Of a stretch of 64,000 nucleotides of DNA, positions 51,561 to 62,605 are shown one piece after another. The notes below the pieces were generated by a model. It saw only the letters and a program-made list of their open reading frames with translations. It ran no database searches and was not told the DNA's origin. Source of the stretch: Leptoclinus maculatus (Eukaryota; Chordata; Actinopteri; Perciformes; Stichaeidae); NCBI GenBank assembly GCA_032191485.1, contig JAVDOI010000009.1, positions 18,333,843 through 18,397,842 on the forward strand, in the 5' to 3' direction. A program made the translations under genes and the position numbers. The first letter of the stretch is position 1. Each line of letters begins with the position of its first letter.

Positions 51561-53891
51561 GAACGAAGGGGGGTCAAATAATCCCGGAGGATCACGTTTC
51601 ACATTAAATGAGACACGGATAACAAAATTCAGTGTCATTTCAACTGACGTTATTACGCTTAACAGACCTTGTGAGTTGGTATTTTCAAAGACTGCTCACT
51701 AACGCAGTTGCACTTGGGTGGAAAACAGATTTTATACAGGGATGTCATACATCACAAGAGCTTTACACCCTGAATAGTCTCCGGATCAAATCCAGATGAG
51801 ATTTAAGACACGTTCATTTGAAAGATCGTCTTAACCAAAGCGTGTTGAGTGTTTTATCCATTAGGCCTAAAGGAGACGCTGACAGATGCATTTACACCTT
51901 TCACACATCCAGAGGTAGTTAAAATCTGATTTCAATCCGTCTCTAATGCTGCTTGGTTGATGTGGAATACCTAATCTGCTGCATGAAGTGGTTAGGTGGG
52001 CATGAGCGTACTGAGTGATTAGTGACTACGTAACATGCACACTAATAGTCCAACTCAGTTGAGTTTGACGACTAGTTTGTTCGTGTGCAAACAGGGTGTA
52101 TAACTAAGAATTAAACCCACAACCTTGGTGCTGGGGGTCCGGAAATCTCTTGTGCATTTGTTGACCCCCCATTAACAATTTAATGTCAGAATCATTGATT
52201 GAATCCAATAGATTCTTTGGCATTGAATGCTGTGAATGTGTGCACAAGTCCTGATGCTGCTGTTTGAAGATAATTTGGAGCCATTTTTCTCTAAAAGCAT
52301 CTTAGATACTAAACAGGGAAATGCGACCATGGCAAATGAGATTAAGCTAATTATTTATTCCTTTGGGTTTGTATGGAAACCATTACACACAAGGTTAATT
52401 ATCTCAATAAAATACGCTGACATAATCAACAAAGATCATGCCTTTGATTAGCAAACAAGAGTTTCGTTGCTTTATTCCAATTAAACACATGATAAATGGC
52501 GTGTGACAATCTGCTGGCTCTGCTCACTATGTTTACACAGGAACCCTCTGAACCCCTTTTAAAAATCACAGTTTAGCAAGTGACATACAGTATAAGTCAA
52601 AGGCTTTACAACTGACAATAAAGTCACGGCTCATAAATCATTATGTCATGCTGCAGCTGTTCTGCTGTGTGCCGTGATAATGACTTATATTCTGACAGCA
52701 GGCGAAAAAAAATAAATAAATGTTGGCCATTTACTGACTATTCATTAACATCTGAAAATGTAGTCAACTTTCTGCAGCCGCGCTCTAAAACAGATCAAAT
52801 GTGCCGTCAGTCAGCGTTTGTCAGGGGAGAAACGGAGACACATGACAGTGTAGGAGGATACCTAGATGTCACACACTTCCCCCGCCTCCTTGAGTCATTA
52901 GCATTGGTTTGTGATGACACACCTGACACATGACAGGCAAAGGCCTTCGCTGTGATTCATCCCAGGAGAGCACATCTGTCAGCCAGCTTACTTGACTGAC
53001 TCGCTCACTCATACGCCGACTAACAGGCTGACAGATGATCCTGCAGTCAAGGCTGCAGCACTACGCAGATGATAAGCAGCGAGGACAAACAAGCTGCAGA
53101 CTGGAAGTGAGGAGCGGAATGAAAGAAACTGGCACAACTGCTCTGTTTGTTTGGATGGTAGCCTTCGCTGCTGCACAGCAAAACCGGAGCCATTTGTGAC
53201 CCGAATGACCCTTCCACACTGCCTCTGCTCTGCCACAATCCGCCTCCAAACTTGGAAAGTCAGAAATAGCAGCAGAAAGGGGAGAGAAGCATAGATGCTC
53301 AAAAACTCAGAGTGGCGCTACCCGCTAGCCTGCCAAGTGGCACCAGTGCCGCCGTGCAGGGGGTTAGGTGCCAAAGCTTATCAAACACAGGGCACCCATC
53401 CAATCCAATCCAGCGGCAGAGGGGAGTGCTGGCTGCCACTAATGTCAACTATATAAGAGCCGTCACCACACGGCGCTGCCAGGGCGAAAAAGCACCTGCT
53501 ATCGCAAAGGGCCCTTTGTGGTATAAAGACACAAATTACAGTTGCTGTTCACATAGTGGGCAGGAGGAAATTAGATTACACTCAGACTGTTAGAAGGGGC
53601 CATATGTACTGGAAATACTCTGAAAAATGAGCGCTGAACTTTCAACTTACCTCAAATTCCTTCTTAACAAAACCATACGTCAAGACTGCTGCAAGTGTGT
53701 GTGCTATAAATAAAAAGGAGGCTTCGTGCTGAACCAGTAAATTTCATGATGCACAAGGTTTGTATGACAAATGTGTTTCGTGATTGTAATTGGGGTTGGC
53801 TCACTGGAAGAGGTGCTTTGCTCTGGGTATTTACTGGGAAAAAGCACCTGAGGGATACAAAAGAGGAAGTGCCTTCTCAGTTGGGCACAAA

Positions 53892-53896
<5 letters not shown>
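51561..53896. other. unassigned; candidate regulatory block near 52235-52500
   Basis: 52235-52500 is repeat-free with clustered homeodomain-type sites (GCTAATTATTTATTCC, GGTTAATTATC) and no coding potential. It looks like the kind of sequence often conserved near developmental genes, but conservation cannot be seen from one genome. Nothing else recognised. Confidence 0.35.
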
Positions 53897-53930
<34 letters not shown>

Positions 53931-54032
53931 CGTGTATACGTACATTCCTATCTAACAGTGGACTTAAGTGTTGTACACATTCACCAACAGGGGACTCCAT
54001 CGCAAACGGGACATTTCGGAAATCCCGTTAGT

Positions 54033-54068
<36 letters not shown>
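53897..54068. repeat. two (GT)n microsatellites
   Basis: About 32 bp at 53897-53928 and 33 bp at 54036-54068, separated by 107 bp of unique sequence. They explain the Val-Cys and Thr-His open frames here. Confidence 0.95.
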
Positions 54069-54069
<1 letters not shown>

Positions 54070-56280
54070 TTGATAGGGTTCAAATTGGGTCTACCTGTAC
54101 ATACTGTGTCTTGATTGGGTGTGTTTGTGTGTGTGCTTAATTGCATGCATTTGCATAATCATCTCCAACAATGTTTCTCATTGTCAGCAAAAGTCTATTA
54201 GCATGTCCCACACGTTAACACCCCCCAGATAAATAAGTGAGATGTCCAACAGAGATCATTATTGGAGAGGCTCTAAATCGATCCATCCTAATTAATTACC
54301 TGCTTGATAGATAGGAGTGAGGTGCATCACACTCTAAGAGCCCAAGAGAGCAGGACCGGCAGTTCAAATACCACTCATAATACACACACAACTAAAACTG
54401 TAGAGACAAATGCATAACATCAAATACGCGTACAACATCCTGCGCTGCACAGTGGTGATGTGTGTCCGTGGCGTGTCGGATATGTTTGTTTCAGTCAACT
54501 GTGAGGCAGCGTTGTAGTCAAGACCACCTAAACCCAGACAGAGTCATGACCAAGACCAAAGTGTGTCGAGACAGAGTCAAGACCAGAGCAGTGCTAGTCC
54601 CACACTGAATGACACACATACAATACAATGTGGAACATACAAACCATGAGCACTCCTCAAACTGATCTGAAAGATTTACATTCCCATTGTAAAAACACCC
54701 AGAGAAAACAAATGAAGACTCTTCTCTTTCACCTCTTCTACTGCCATATATACTGTACGTGTGTACCTTGAGAAACGTCTTAATAACATAATCAGAAGGA
54801 GTTGCAGCGGTAAGTTGTATGTAGACATTTTCCTTTGTATTCTGTGAGCAACCGCAGTAATGATACAAATAAATGAGACAATGTTCAGGTAGTTTAGTGA
54901 TATCCCAGCAACTGTGGTCTTATAATAAAATCCTGAGTCCTTTTTCTCTGCGACCGAGACAAGACCAAGTACAAATGCGGCCTATTCTGAAACATGGCCT
55001 TCAAAAAGTGGTCTGGAGACGAAGACCGATCCCAAGTACTACAACACTGAGTATATTGAGCGTCTGTCCTTGCCATTCAGACCTCTCTACCTTCTTAGGA
55101 GGTTCGGACAATGATTTATTACTATCGTCTATATTTATCTGAGGGCAGACGTCCAGGTTGCTGCAGATGTAATATACGACACGTTTGGTTACTAAACATT
55201 GCCCCAAAATTTGTGCTGAGGGAACATGGTAGAGCGTCTGAATTAGACTTTGAAGTCCATGGTGCTTGGTTAAAATTAATAATTAAATAAGAAAATGTAA
55301 ACTAATATGCAAAGCTTCTGGTTAGCTCCAGTTGTACATTTACAAATGTTTTATATCCAGCCATGTTCTCCTGAAGGAGAATGTATTTTTTTACATGAAT
55401 GAAAGTCTGAGAGGTAACGCTATGTATTTACGAGTACATTGTTTGCATCTTGTAATAAATATTGATATGTTCTTGATCACTTTGTGTCTATTTGCCTTTT
55501 CTGTTGAGAAGATAACTGAGACTTTTGTGGGTTTTGAGGCACTGATGGCCTTTCAATGTCATTTCTAAATGCTTTGTAAGGCATTGATAGTCCTCACTAT
55601 AGATGAGGTCACACAAAACACTTAACTAACGACTAGTAACTACCTGAGTGAAACCCAAGTGACACAGGAAACTGTCTCTCTGTGGGGCGTGGCACTCCGG
55701 ACATTATTTCTTATGTCCAATGCATTTAACGAGTGAAACCAGACATTGTGTTTTAACATGCGGCCAGCCTACATTTGGAAGTAGTGAAGGTGCACCATAT
55801 TTTAAACGCAAGCCAATCAGAGCAGAAAGGGCTTTTTCTGTGGCTTGAAGATACAGGCGCTAAAACGGAGCCTTTCAGACCGAGGTATTCCATCCTTGAT
55901 CAAGTTGCATTACAGCTGTGCTAGCACCTGAACACTCACACCAGCAGACATAACAACCTGTGGCCTCATTTGCATACAGTTTATTGCAGACTTGTCAGCC
56001 TTCTGCCCCACACCTCCTGCCTCGCCGTGAGAAACGGTGTCAAGCTGCGATCGCTCATCGCACATTATCAGATTCACAGGAAGTACCAAAACACACAAGC
56101 ACACACACACACACACACGATTGAAGACACACAGAAACCAAGGACAAATGAGGCAGAGATAAATCCATCATTGATTTTTAGGAGTGAGAAGTAAAAACCA
56201 AAGTATTGCTTTCATGATAAAAATATGTTACAGTAAATGTCTTGGTAATCAAAATGATTTATTCTCCTTCATGATTCTTC
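54069..56280. other. unassigned non-coding sequence
   Basis: Includes a short CA run at 56101-56119. No domain or element boundary recognised. Confidence 0.5.
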
Positions 56281-56491
56281 TTTAGAATTAGAATCAGCTT
56301 TATTGGCCATGTATGCGTACGCATGCATGGAATTTGACTCCGGTTTCCACTTTGCTCTCAACGTACATACACAAGTTTACAAATAATCAAGAAAATATAA
56401 AAAATAAGACAAGGACAACAAAAAGAAAAAGTAGAACAGATGTAAGTATAAACATTTAAAGACTATGTACAATATAAATATAAATCCCAAA

Positions 56492-56528
<37 letters not shown>

Positions 56529-57000
56529 TGTACAACAACAATGACAGTGGAATTGGGGTGATAGGTATGAAAGTGCAATATGTCTGATTAATTGTTCATG
56601 AGAGTGACGGCCAGTGGAAAGAAGCTGTTCCTGTGTCTGGTGGTTTTGGCGTACAGTGCTCTGTAGCGCCTACCAGAGGGGAGGAGTTGGAACAGCTTGT
56701 GTCCAGGGTGTGAGGGGTCTGCAGTGATCTTTCCAGCCCGTTTCCTGACTCTGGAGGTGTACAAGTCCAGGATGGGGGGCAGGCTGGAACCAATGATTCT
56801 CTCTGCAGACCTGACAATCCGTTGTAGTCTGTTTCTGTCCTGTTTGGTGGCCGATCCAAACCACACAGTTATGGAAGACCAGAGAACAGACTGGATGATG
56901 GTGGAGTAGAAAATAATCAGCAGTTCCTGAGCTGGCGCAGGAAGTACAACCTCTGCTGGGCCATTTTCCTGATGTCCCTTTCAAATCTTATAAAAGACAG
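56281..57000 (-). pseudogene. L2-type LINE 3' fragment
   Basis: The minus strand encodes the end of an ORF2: AQQRLYFLRQLR (near 56950), a stop and frame change, then VWFGSATKQDRNRLQRIVRSAERIIG (about 56866 back; quoted in part), HPGHKLFQLLPSGRRYRAL and NSFFPLAV, ending at 56588. The 3' end reads GGCCAATAAAGCTGATTCTA at about 56285-56304. A TA microsatellite (56492-56524) lies in the 3' untranslated part. It differs in sequence from the LINE at 37524, so it is a separate subfamily. Confidence 0.85.
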
Positions 57001-58245
57001 GCAAGTGTGTTCTCTGCTGAGGATGCATGCTCCACCGAAACCAAGATATAATCTAGATCCTCGGCTGATGTAGTTTAAAATGTCAATTGGCACCCGTTAT
57101 CAAGATTAACGCAGCGCGTGCAGTATCGTTAAATGATTTAATTTCATGGTCTAATCAGTGTGGATTTCATGGACAACACCAGATCTGTATCTGAACACAT
57201 CTCTATGCAGGCTACCTGCTCGGATCAGATGATTGCTGTTTGAATAGTTCTTGATTGATTTAAATGATAATCGGATTGTCATTAGCTGCTCGACATGTGC
57301 TGCCCTGAAAATGGACAACCTTCAGTTTAAAGGGAAAAAGATTTTTGAAAAACATAGGTGAGACTTGCTCTCTCCTCTTACCAACACTCAGTAAATGTTA
57401 TAAATGTCATACAAGTGATGGAGGATTATTACAGAGAAGTGTTGAAGGTGGAGAAGAAAGACAAGATAATCCAAATTTGCATCTCTCATTGCTTGAGGGT
57501 TAGTGTAAAATCTTTTTCCAAGTTCCTGGTTGAGCTTTTTGATGTGAGCATTATTAGCATTCAGGTGCTGAAGCTGTGATTATGTCAAAGGTCTCCATCT
57601 GAACTGCATGACTAATTTAACAGAGGTGCGACTTCACTAAAACAGATTGATGTGTCATAATGGCTTCCAGGCAATTTGCTCAAAAGTGACATTGATCTAC
57701 ATTTGATTTACACTGCTGGTGGCCCCACAGATTTGATTCCTCAATCACTTTGCGTCGATGAATTGCCTAATTGTGTCATAGTTGACCCCAGACTCTTTTA
57801 AAAGATATCTGACCCCAGACACAACCTCCCTGAGCCTCTGAGGGAAACAGAAGATGGAAATCAAAAGCCACTCCTCCCAGGAGGGATCAACAGAAAGCTA
57901 TCAGAGTGCTCTGAACACTGAAAGTGAAAACCCACTGCTGCCAAAGTGCTGCAGCTCGTCATATGACGCGTGTCAAGTGTCAGCCCTAGCACCGATAGGA
58001 AGCGTTGCAGCGTGTAAATACAAGACCACACCGGCTTGTGAAATACCACAGGTTTTGTTTTTTTTCCTCACCTTTATTGATGACAGTCAGAGACAACAAA
58101 ATATCATGGGTGAGTTGCCTAAAGTTGTCTATTTTTAAATAATAACTTTGGCTGTTGTCTTTAAAATGCTGGTTTTGTAGCACAGGATATTTGGTGACCT
58201 GAACAACTAGTTTCTCTTCATCCATGCTTCGACAGCAACAGCACA
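57001..58245. other. unassigned non-coding sequence
   Basis: Repeat-poor, no recognised gene. Open frames at 57358-57579 and 57854-58138 lack motifs. Confidence 0.45.
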
Positions 58246-58311
58246 AGGGGGCGACTGTGGCTCAGTGTTAGAGCAGGTCATCCTTCGATTGGCAGTTCGA
58301 TCCCCGGTAGT
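58246..58311 (+). mobile_element. SINE head (tRNA-like, A and B boxes)
   Basis: GGGGGCGACTGTGGCTCAGT, then GAGC and GCAGTTCGATCCCCGG. The A box (TGGCTCAGTGTTAGAGC, 58258-58274) and B box (AGTTCGATCCCC, 58294-58305) are well formed. It is the promoter half of the SINE family whose body and tail occur elsewhere in the window. Too short for a functional tRNA. Confidence 0.75.
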
Positions 58312-58325
58312 AAATGTTCTTTGGT

Positions 58326-58735
58326 TGGTTAGAGCAGTGATTTTCAACCGCTGTGTCGTGAGAGATCGTCAGGTGTGCCGTGGGAAAATGTCCAATTTCA
58401 CTTAATGAGTCCAAAAAAAACATTATTTAGTTGCTGCAAATACTTTGCCATTGTTGAGTGTCTGAGCTGCAATATAGTGGCTGACTAAGTAATAAATACT
58501 CTTCCATGCCAGTGGGTGGCACTAGGTAGCGCAGTAATGACCTTGTTAATTTAGGACAGTAGAATGAAATGACGCGCGGGAGAGGTTGCGGTGACGAGAC
58601 GAACAGCGATGGAGAAATATTTGAAAAGGAAAAATGCAGACTCTGAACTGGGCCCTGGACAAAATAACCCAGATGAAAAGCCTAGTAAGGATCAACACAT
58701 TTAGAGACTTGTCATTAAATTGTCAGCATATATCT
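58326..58735 (+). mobile_element. hAT element, 5' part with transposase N-terminus
   Basis: Starts CAGTGATTTTCAACCGCTGT with CAGGTGTGCCGTGGG inside, a familiar vertebrate hAT left end. An ATG at 58609 opens a 31-codon frame beginning MEKYLKRKNADSE, typical of hAT (Charlie/ZBED-type) transposase N-termini, ending in TAG at 58704. The rest of this transposase is deleted. Confidence 0.62.
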
Positions 58736-58739
58736 GCCT

Positions 58740-59127
58740 CTCAGTACAACGGCCCGCCAGAAAATATTATATGTTTATCATAACTGGCCCGCCACACTAC
58801 AGAGCTCCGGGACGAAAAGTGGCGATGTGAGCTGGCTTTTTGTGCAACATAACGAAGCATCTCACTGCGCTAAAGCTCTAGCTTCAGGGACGGGGACGTA
58901 TGATCACAGACATGTGTGATGCAGTAAAAGTCTCCACCGCTGTGTTTCCGACTGCACATTTTGCTGATAAACTGGGTGCACTTGGCACGGAGTTCACTCT
59001 GCGATTTTTTTGGCACTTTGTCCAATATCCCTTCTATCCTGTTTATTAAATGGTGACTCTATTTGGCCCTCAACGTAGTCCTAATTTTTAATTTAGTCCC
59101 TCTCTGTGATTGAGTTTGACACCCCTG
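58740..59127 (+). mobile_element. hAT element, 3' part (GACACCCCTG end)
   Basis: Contains the transposase fragment, then TTTGGCCCTCAACGTAG and the terminus GAGTTTGACACCCCTG (to 59127), a common fish hAT right end. The matching left end CAGGGGTGTCAAAC is not present, so this is a separate truncated element from the one at 58326. Confidence 0.6.
58802..59048 (+). pseudogene. hAT transposase fragment
   Basis: ELRDEKWRCELAF is followed, after a frameshift in a T5 run, by FLCNITKHLTALKL, a stop, then LQGRGRMITDMCDAVKV and KLGALGTEFTLRFF. This matches the conserved mid-region of hAT transposases related to GTF2IRD2 and ZBED proteins (LxxLNxxLQGR then DMxDAVK). The catalytic and dimerisation parts are absent. 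Orientation agrees with the element's right end at 59127. Confidence 0.68.
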
Positions 59128-59136
59128 GCATATATC

Positions 59137-59980
59137 CTTTTCCTACCTAGCCCCATTTTTAGGAATCTGCTCGAAAATAGTTTACCCATACTCAAAGGGA
59201 CTTATCTCTCCAACTACAAGGTCTATTTGAATCATTTAAATTTTATAATGACACTAAAATGTGTGAGATGTGTTAATATGTGTACATATCAGTGTTTATG
59301 TTACTGGTTATTGCTGAATGAACATAACACACAGCTCACATTGAACATTTTCAGGTTCGCCTGAAAAGAATGCAATTTTTTTTGACTCACAAGTCATAGC
59401 ACAACATGGCAGGAGTCTCTCTAAAACAAATGGCTTTGATAAAGTGAAGCAGGCCAGCGGTATCAATGTTTTTCTACAGGTCAGCCAAGGTCAGCCGGCG
59501 TCAATTCTGATTTTGGAAGCAGCACTTTCAGCTGTTTTATTGTAATTTGATATACTATATAACTATATATTTCACTTCTTTTATCACTAATAGTGTTCAA
59601 TCTATCTAATAAAGCAGTTTGACATAATTTTTTGAGCCTGGGCCTCATATAAACCTGTAAAACAGGGGTTTTCCTCGTCTGATTTTCATTTTTACAGACT
59701 TCACTTGAACCTTACAGAGCCTTCTGATTGGCGGATTTTCGCATGTGACACAGTGTTAGATGCGGAAATGACCAGGGATTGTAATGTACGTTCTTTGAGT
59801 TGATTGAAATAATTTTAAGCCAATAAAAATCGAAAACCATGACGCGCCCCCCCCAAACCATGACGCCCCAACCCCAAGGGTCAAAACCATTGGCTGAAAT
59901 GGAAAAGACAGCCTATCCTTCATACAAGCACGTAGACACTAGTTTTTTTTCACAGAACGAGATACAGAGAGCAGGAGGAC
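59137..59980 (+). mobile_element. piggyBac-like element, partial copy 3
   Basis: Shares with copy 1 the blocks TGCTCGAAAATA, CCCATACTCAAAGGG, CTACAAGGTC, ATTTTCAGGTTCG and TATATAACTATATATTTCACTT, in the same order. It starts next to the hAT terminus at 59127. The right half is missing; homology stops at a SINE tail near 59982. Confidence 0.62.
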
Positions 59981-59981
59981 A

Positions 59982-60103
59982 TCAGTGTATGAATGGGTGG
60001 GAATGGTTGAATGTGTAGTGTTAAAGCGCATGTAACATGTAGTGTTAAAGCACTTTGAGTGGTCGGAAGACTGGAAAAGCACTATACAAGTACAAGTCCA
60101 TCA
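59982..60103 (+). mobile_element. SINE tail fragment with small internal duplication
   Basis: GTGTATGAATGGGTGGGAAT, TGTAGTGTTAAAGCGC, then a second TGTAGTGTTAAAGCACTTT, GGTCGGAAGACTGG and ACTATACAAGTACAAGTCCA. This is the SINE tail with the TGTAGTGTTAAAGC word duplicated. Confidence 0.68.
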
Positions 60104-62597
60104 AGGTTCCACGAGCACTGGCTGTTTTGACACGCGGCATTCAGAGATGGTATATTTTGGTCTTGAGAAGCTGCAGTAAGCTGGTGTGTTGTTTCTCTTT
60201 TTTGGATTGAGATCTTCAACTCTGGAAAAAAGCCAGAGGAGTTTCCAATAAGAACAAGTGGAAAGACGCACACACACTCCACTGTCAGAACACACACAAA
60301 CACACGTACCCCCTACTCTACGCCACTGTCACAGCCACCACGTCAAAGCCGAAGCATGGGGGACAAGAGACGAGACAAGAAGGGTAATGGAGGGATTGAT
60401 GAGGAGGGAGAGCACGGGACAGGAGGCAGATGGGAAAGGACGGTGAGGGAGAAAACTGTCAGTCAGCAATGTGGGCGGTAGGAAAAGAGAAAAATAAGGG
60501 GAGACTTAGAGAAAGAGTTCTTATGCTATGTAGGGAGCTGGTAGCATCAAGCCCTGGATCATCAAGTTACCAACACCTGCAAGAGTCAAAAGAGGACACG
60601 GTGTGTGTAAATGTTGGGCACCTCAAACACTCCAGAGTGCTAGAAATATCTGTCAGCCTGAAGGTCAATGCTTGCCTTTTGCTCCAGCTAATGTGCTACA
60701 ACGTGTGCCTCCACAATGGCTTGTACCCAGCCTGCCGAATGTGATTAAAAATTTGAATATGCTTCTGGTCTGCGTGACCAACAGTTCTCAGAACAATATT
60801 GTTTATCCAGCTCATGTGGGAACAGGATCCTGATGTTCCTTTTTCTGCTTCTCAGTGGGTGAAGAAATTCAAAGGTCAATTATTGACATTCATTAGGTAA
60901 ACCGAACATCGGAATGAATGCTGATTAAATTGTGGTAAAGGAGTTCCATCTAACTAAAATGGAAGGAATACCCGTCCATCCTTCAATTCTCTCGACAACC
61001 ATACATCTGACGGACTTCACACTTGACGGGTATGTTGTTGAGGACTAAAGAAGTAGTGTAGCTCTTAAGTAGGTTTTGTGTAGTGTAGCCGACAGTGGAC
61101 CCCTATTAACTGGTGCTCCCTACAGGGTTGGACAATAGCCTCCACCACAAATAAAATGGTGGCTGGTAGAGTTGAGAATCCACCAAGCTAATTTCCAACA
61201 CTCCTACAACATTAACTGTTAAACTGCCGAACAGCATGCTCTGTACAACCTGCTCTTGATGATTGAGTGAGCTTTTGCACCCAAAGGACACATAGCATTG
61301 CCAGGAGATGCAACTATGTCATGGCCGGAGAATTGCTCAGGACCCAGTGGGGTGCAGTGTGAAGTTGTTTTTGTGAGGTTGGTTAAGCACTCGGACGCCA
61401 AGTTATCGGCCCGTTCGGAACAGGCATGTTTTGAACGGACACTGCACTAGTTGTTCTAAGTCAGTTCACAGTATACAGTACAGTATTCAATATTAAGACA
61501 TGTTGTAGTTATTGTGGATATGTGCAATAAGGATGCTGAGACATTACATACATATATTTATCTCAGATAACCAGACTCATTTCTATTCCATGAGTAACAA
61601 CTTGTGGCTCTAAACGAAGACTCAAATACATCGAAAAAGATCTAACTGTGTCTTCTGACAGAACGGCAAGTGAATTTAAGAGGTGGTGTGACTACATACA
61701 AAGTCAATTGAAATACTCAATTAAAAGGAAATTAATTTGGGGCAGTGTGAGTTAAAAATTTTGAACGAAAGATTCATGCTTGAGGTTATATGAATCTGCT
61801 TCTTAAATGTACAGAGATGAGAAGAAAAAGGAGAGAGACTGAAGGGAAATAACAAAGAACCTGAGTTTCTGGTAAGCTCTGAGTTCAGACAGGCTGAATT
61901 GAACACAAACAGGCAGGCCCACTCCCACACACATGGATGGTGCATCCTTTGATCTGTCTCTACAGTTAGTTCATTGACATATGAACACAAATGCTCAAAT
62001 GGTCCAATTTGCACCAATGGGGCTCTTTGAAAACTTGGAGGCAGCAAAACACACGACAGACACAATAGCAAACAATTGGTTATCTACGAATTCAGCAGAA
62101 ATGGAGCCAATCTCGTAACTTGGAGTTGTGTTTCTGGCATATAAAACAAACATAAATTTACACTCTCCTTTTACCTCTGTTTTGGTCTCCACCAACTCCT
62201 AAGAAAAAAGACTCGTCAGCTGCTCCACTATGTTCAGCAGCTAGTCGCTAACTTTGTCTGCTGTTAGGGGCTGGGCAGGTCTACAGTGGGTCTATCAAAG
62301 CAGAAAATAGCTGCCTGCTGTGGCGGGAAACAAGGAGAACTGGAAAAGTGTCTCCCTCTCCCCTACCAAACAAAGAACAATTTAATCTCACCCTGTCACC
62401 GTCCCCACTGGCTGCCTTACATTATTAAAAAGTGTGTCGATTTATTAATCTTGCACCGTGCCTAACTTTATTGGATCACAATTTATTTGGTATAGAATTA
62501 ATCTACAGATGCTCCGGATCAAAATGAGACCAAACGTTTCTCTGGATGTCAGTTTTTAAACCACTACGAAGACCAAACTGTGGCCTAAAAAAAGACT
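60104..62597. other. unassigned non-coding sequence
   Basis: No gene, RNA or repeat boundary recognised. Confidence 0.5.
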
Positions 62598-62605
62598 GTT
62601 GTATG

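Noticed and set aside
53704..54146. Thr-His and Val-Cys rich frames
   Set aside because: Translation of the two GT microsatellites.
58246..58311. Functional tRNA gene
   Set aside because: A and B boxes are present but the sequence is too short, lacks a foldable anticodon arm and 3' acceptor, and matches the SINE head.
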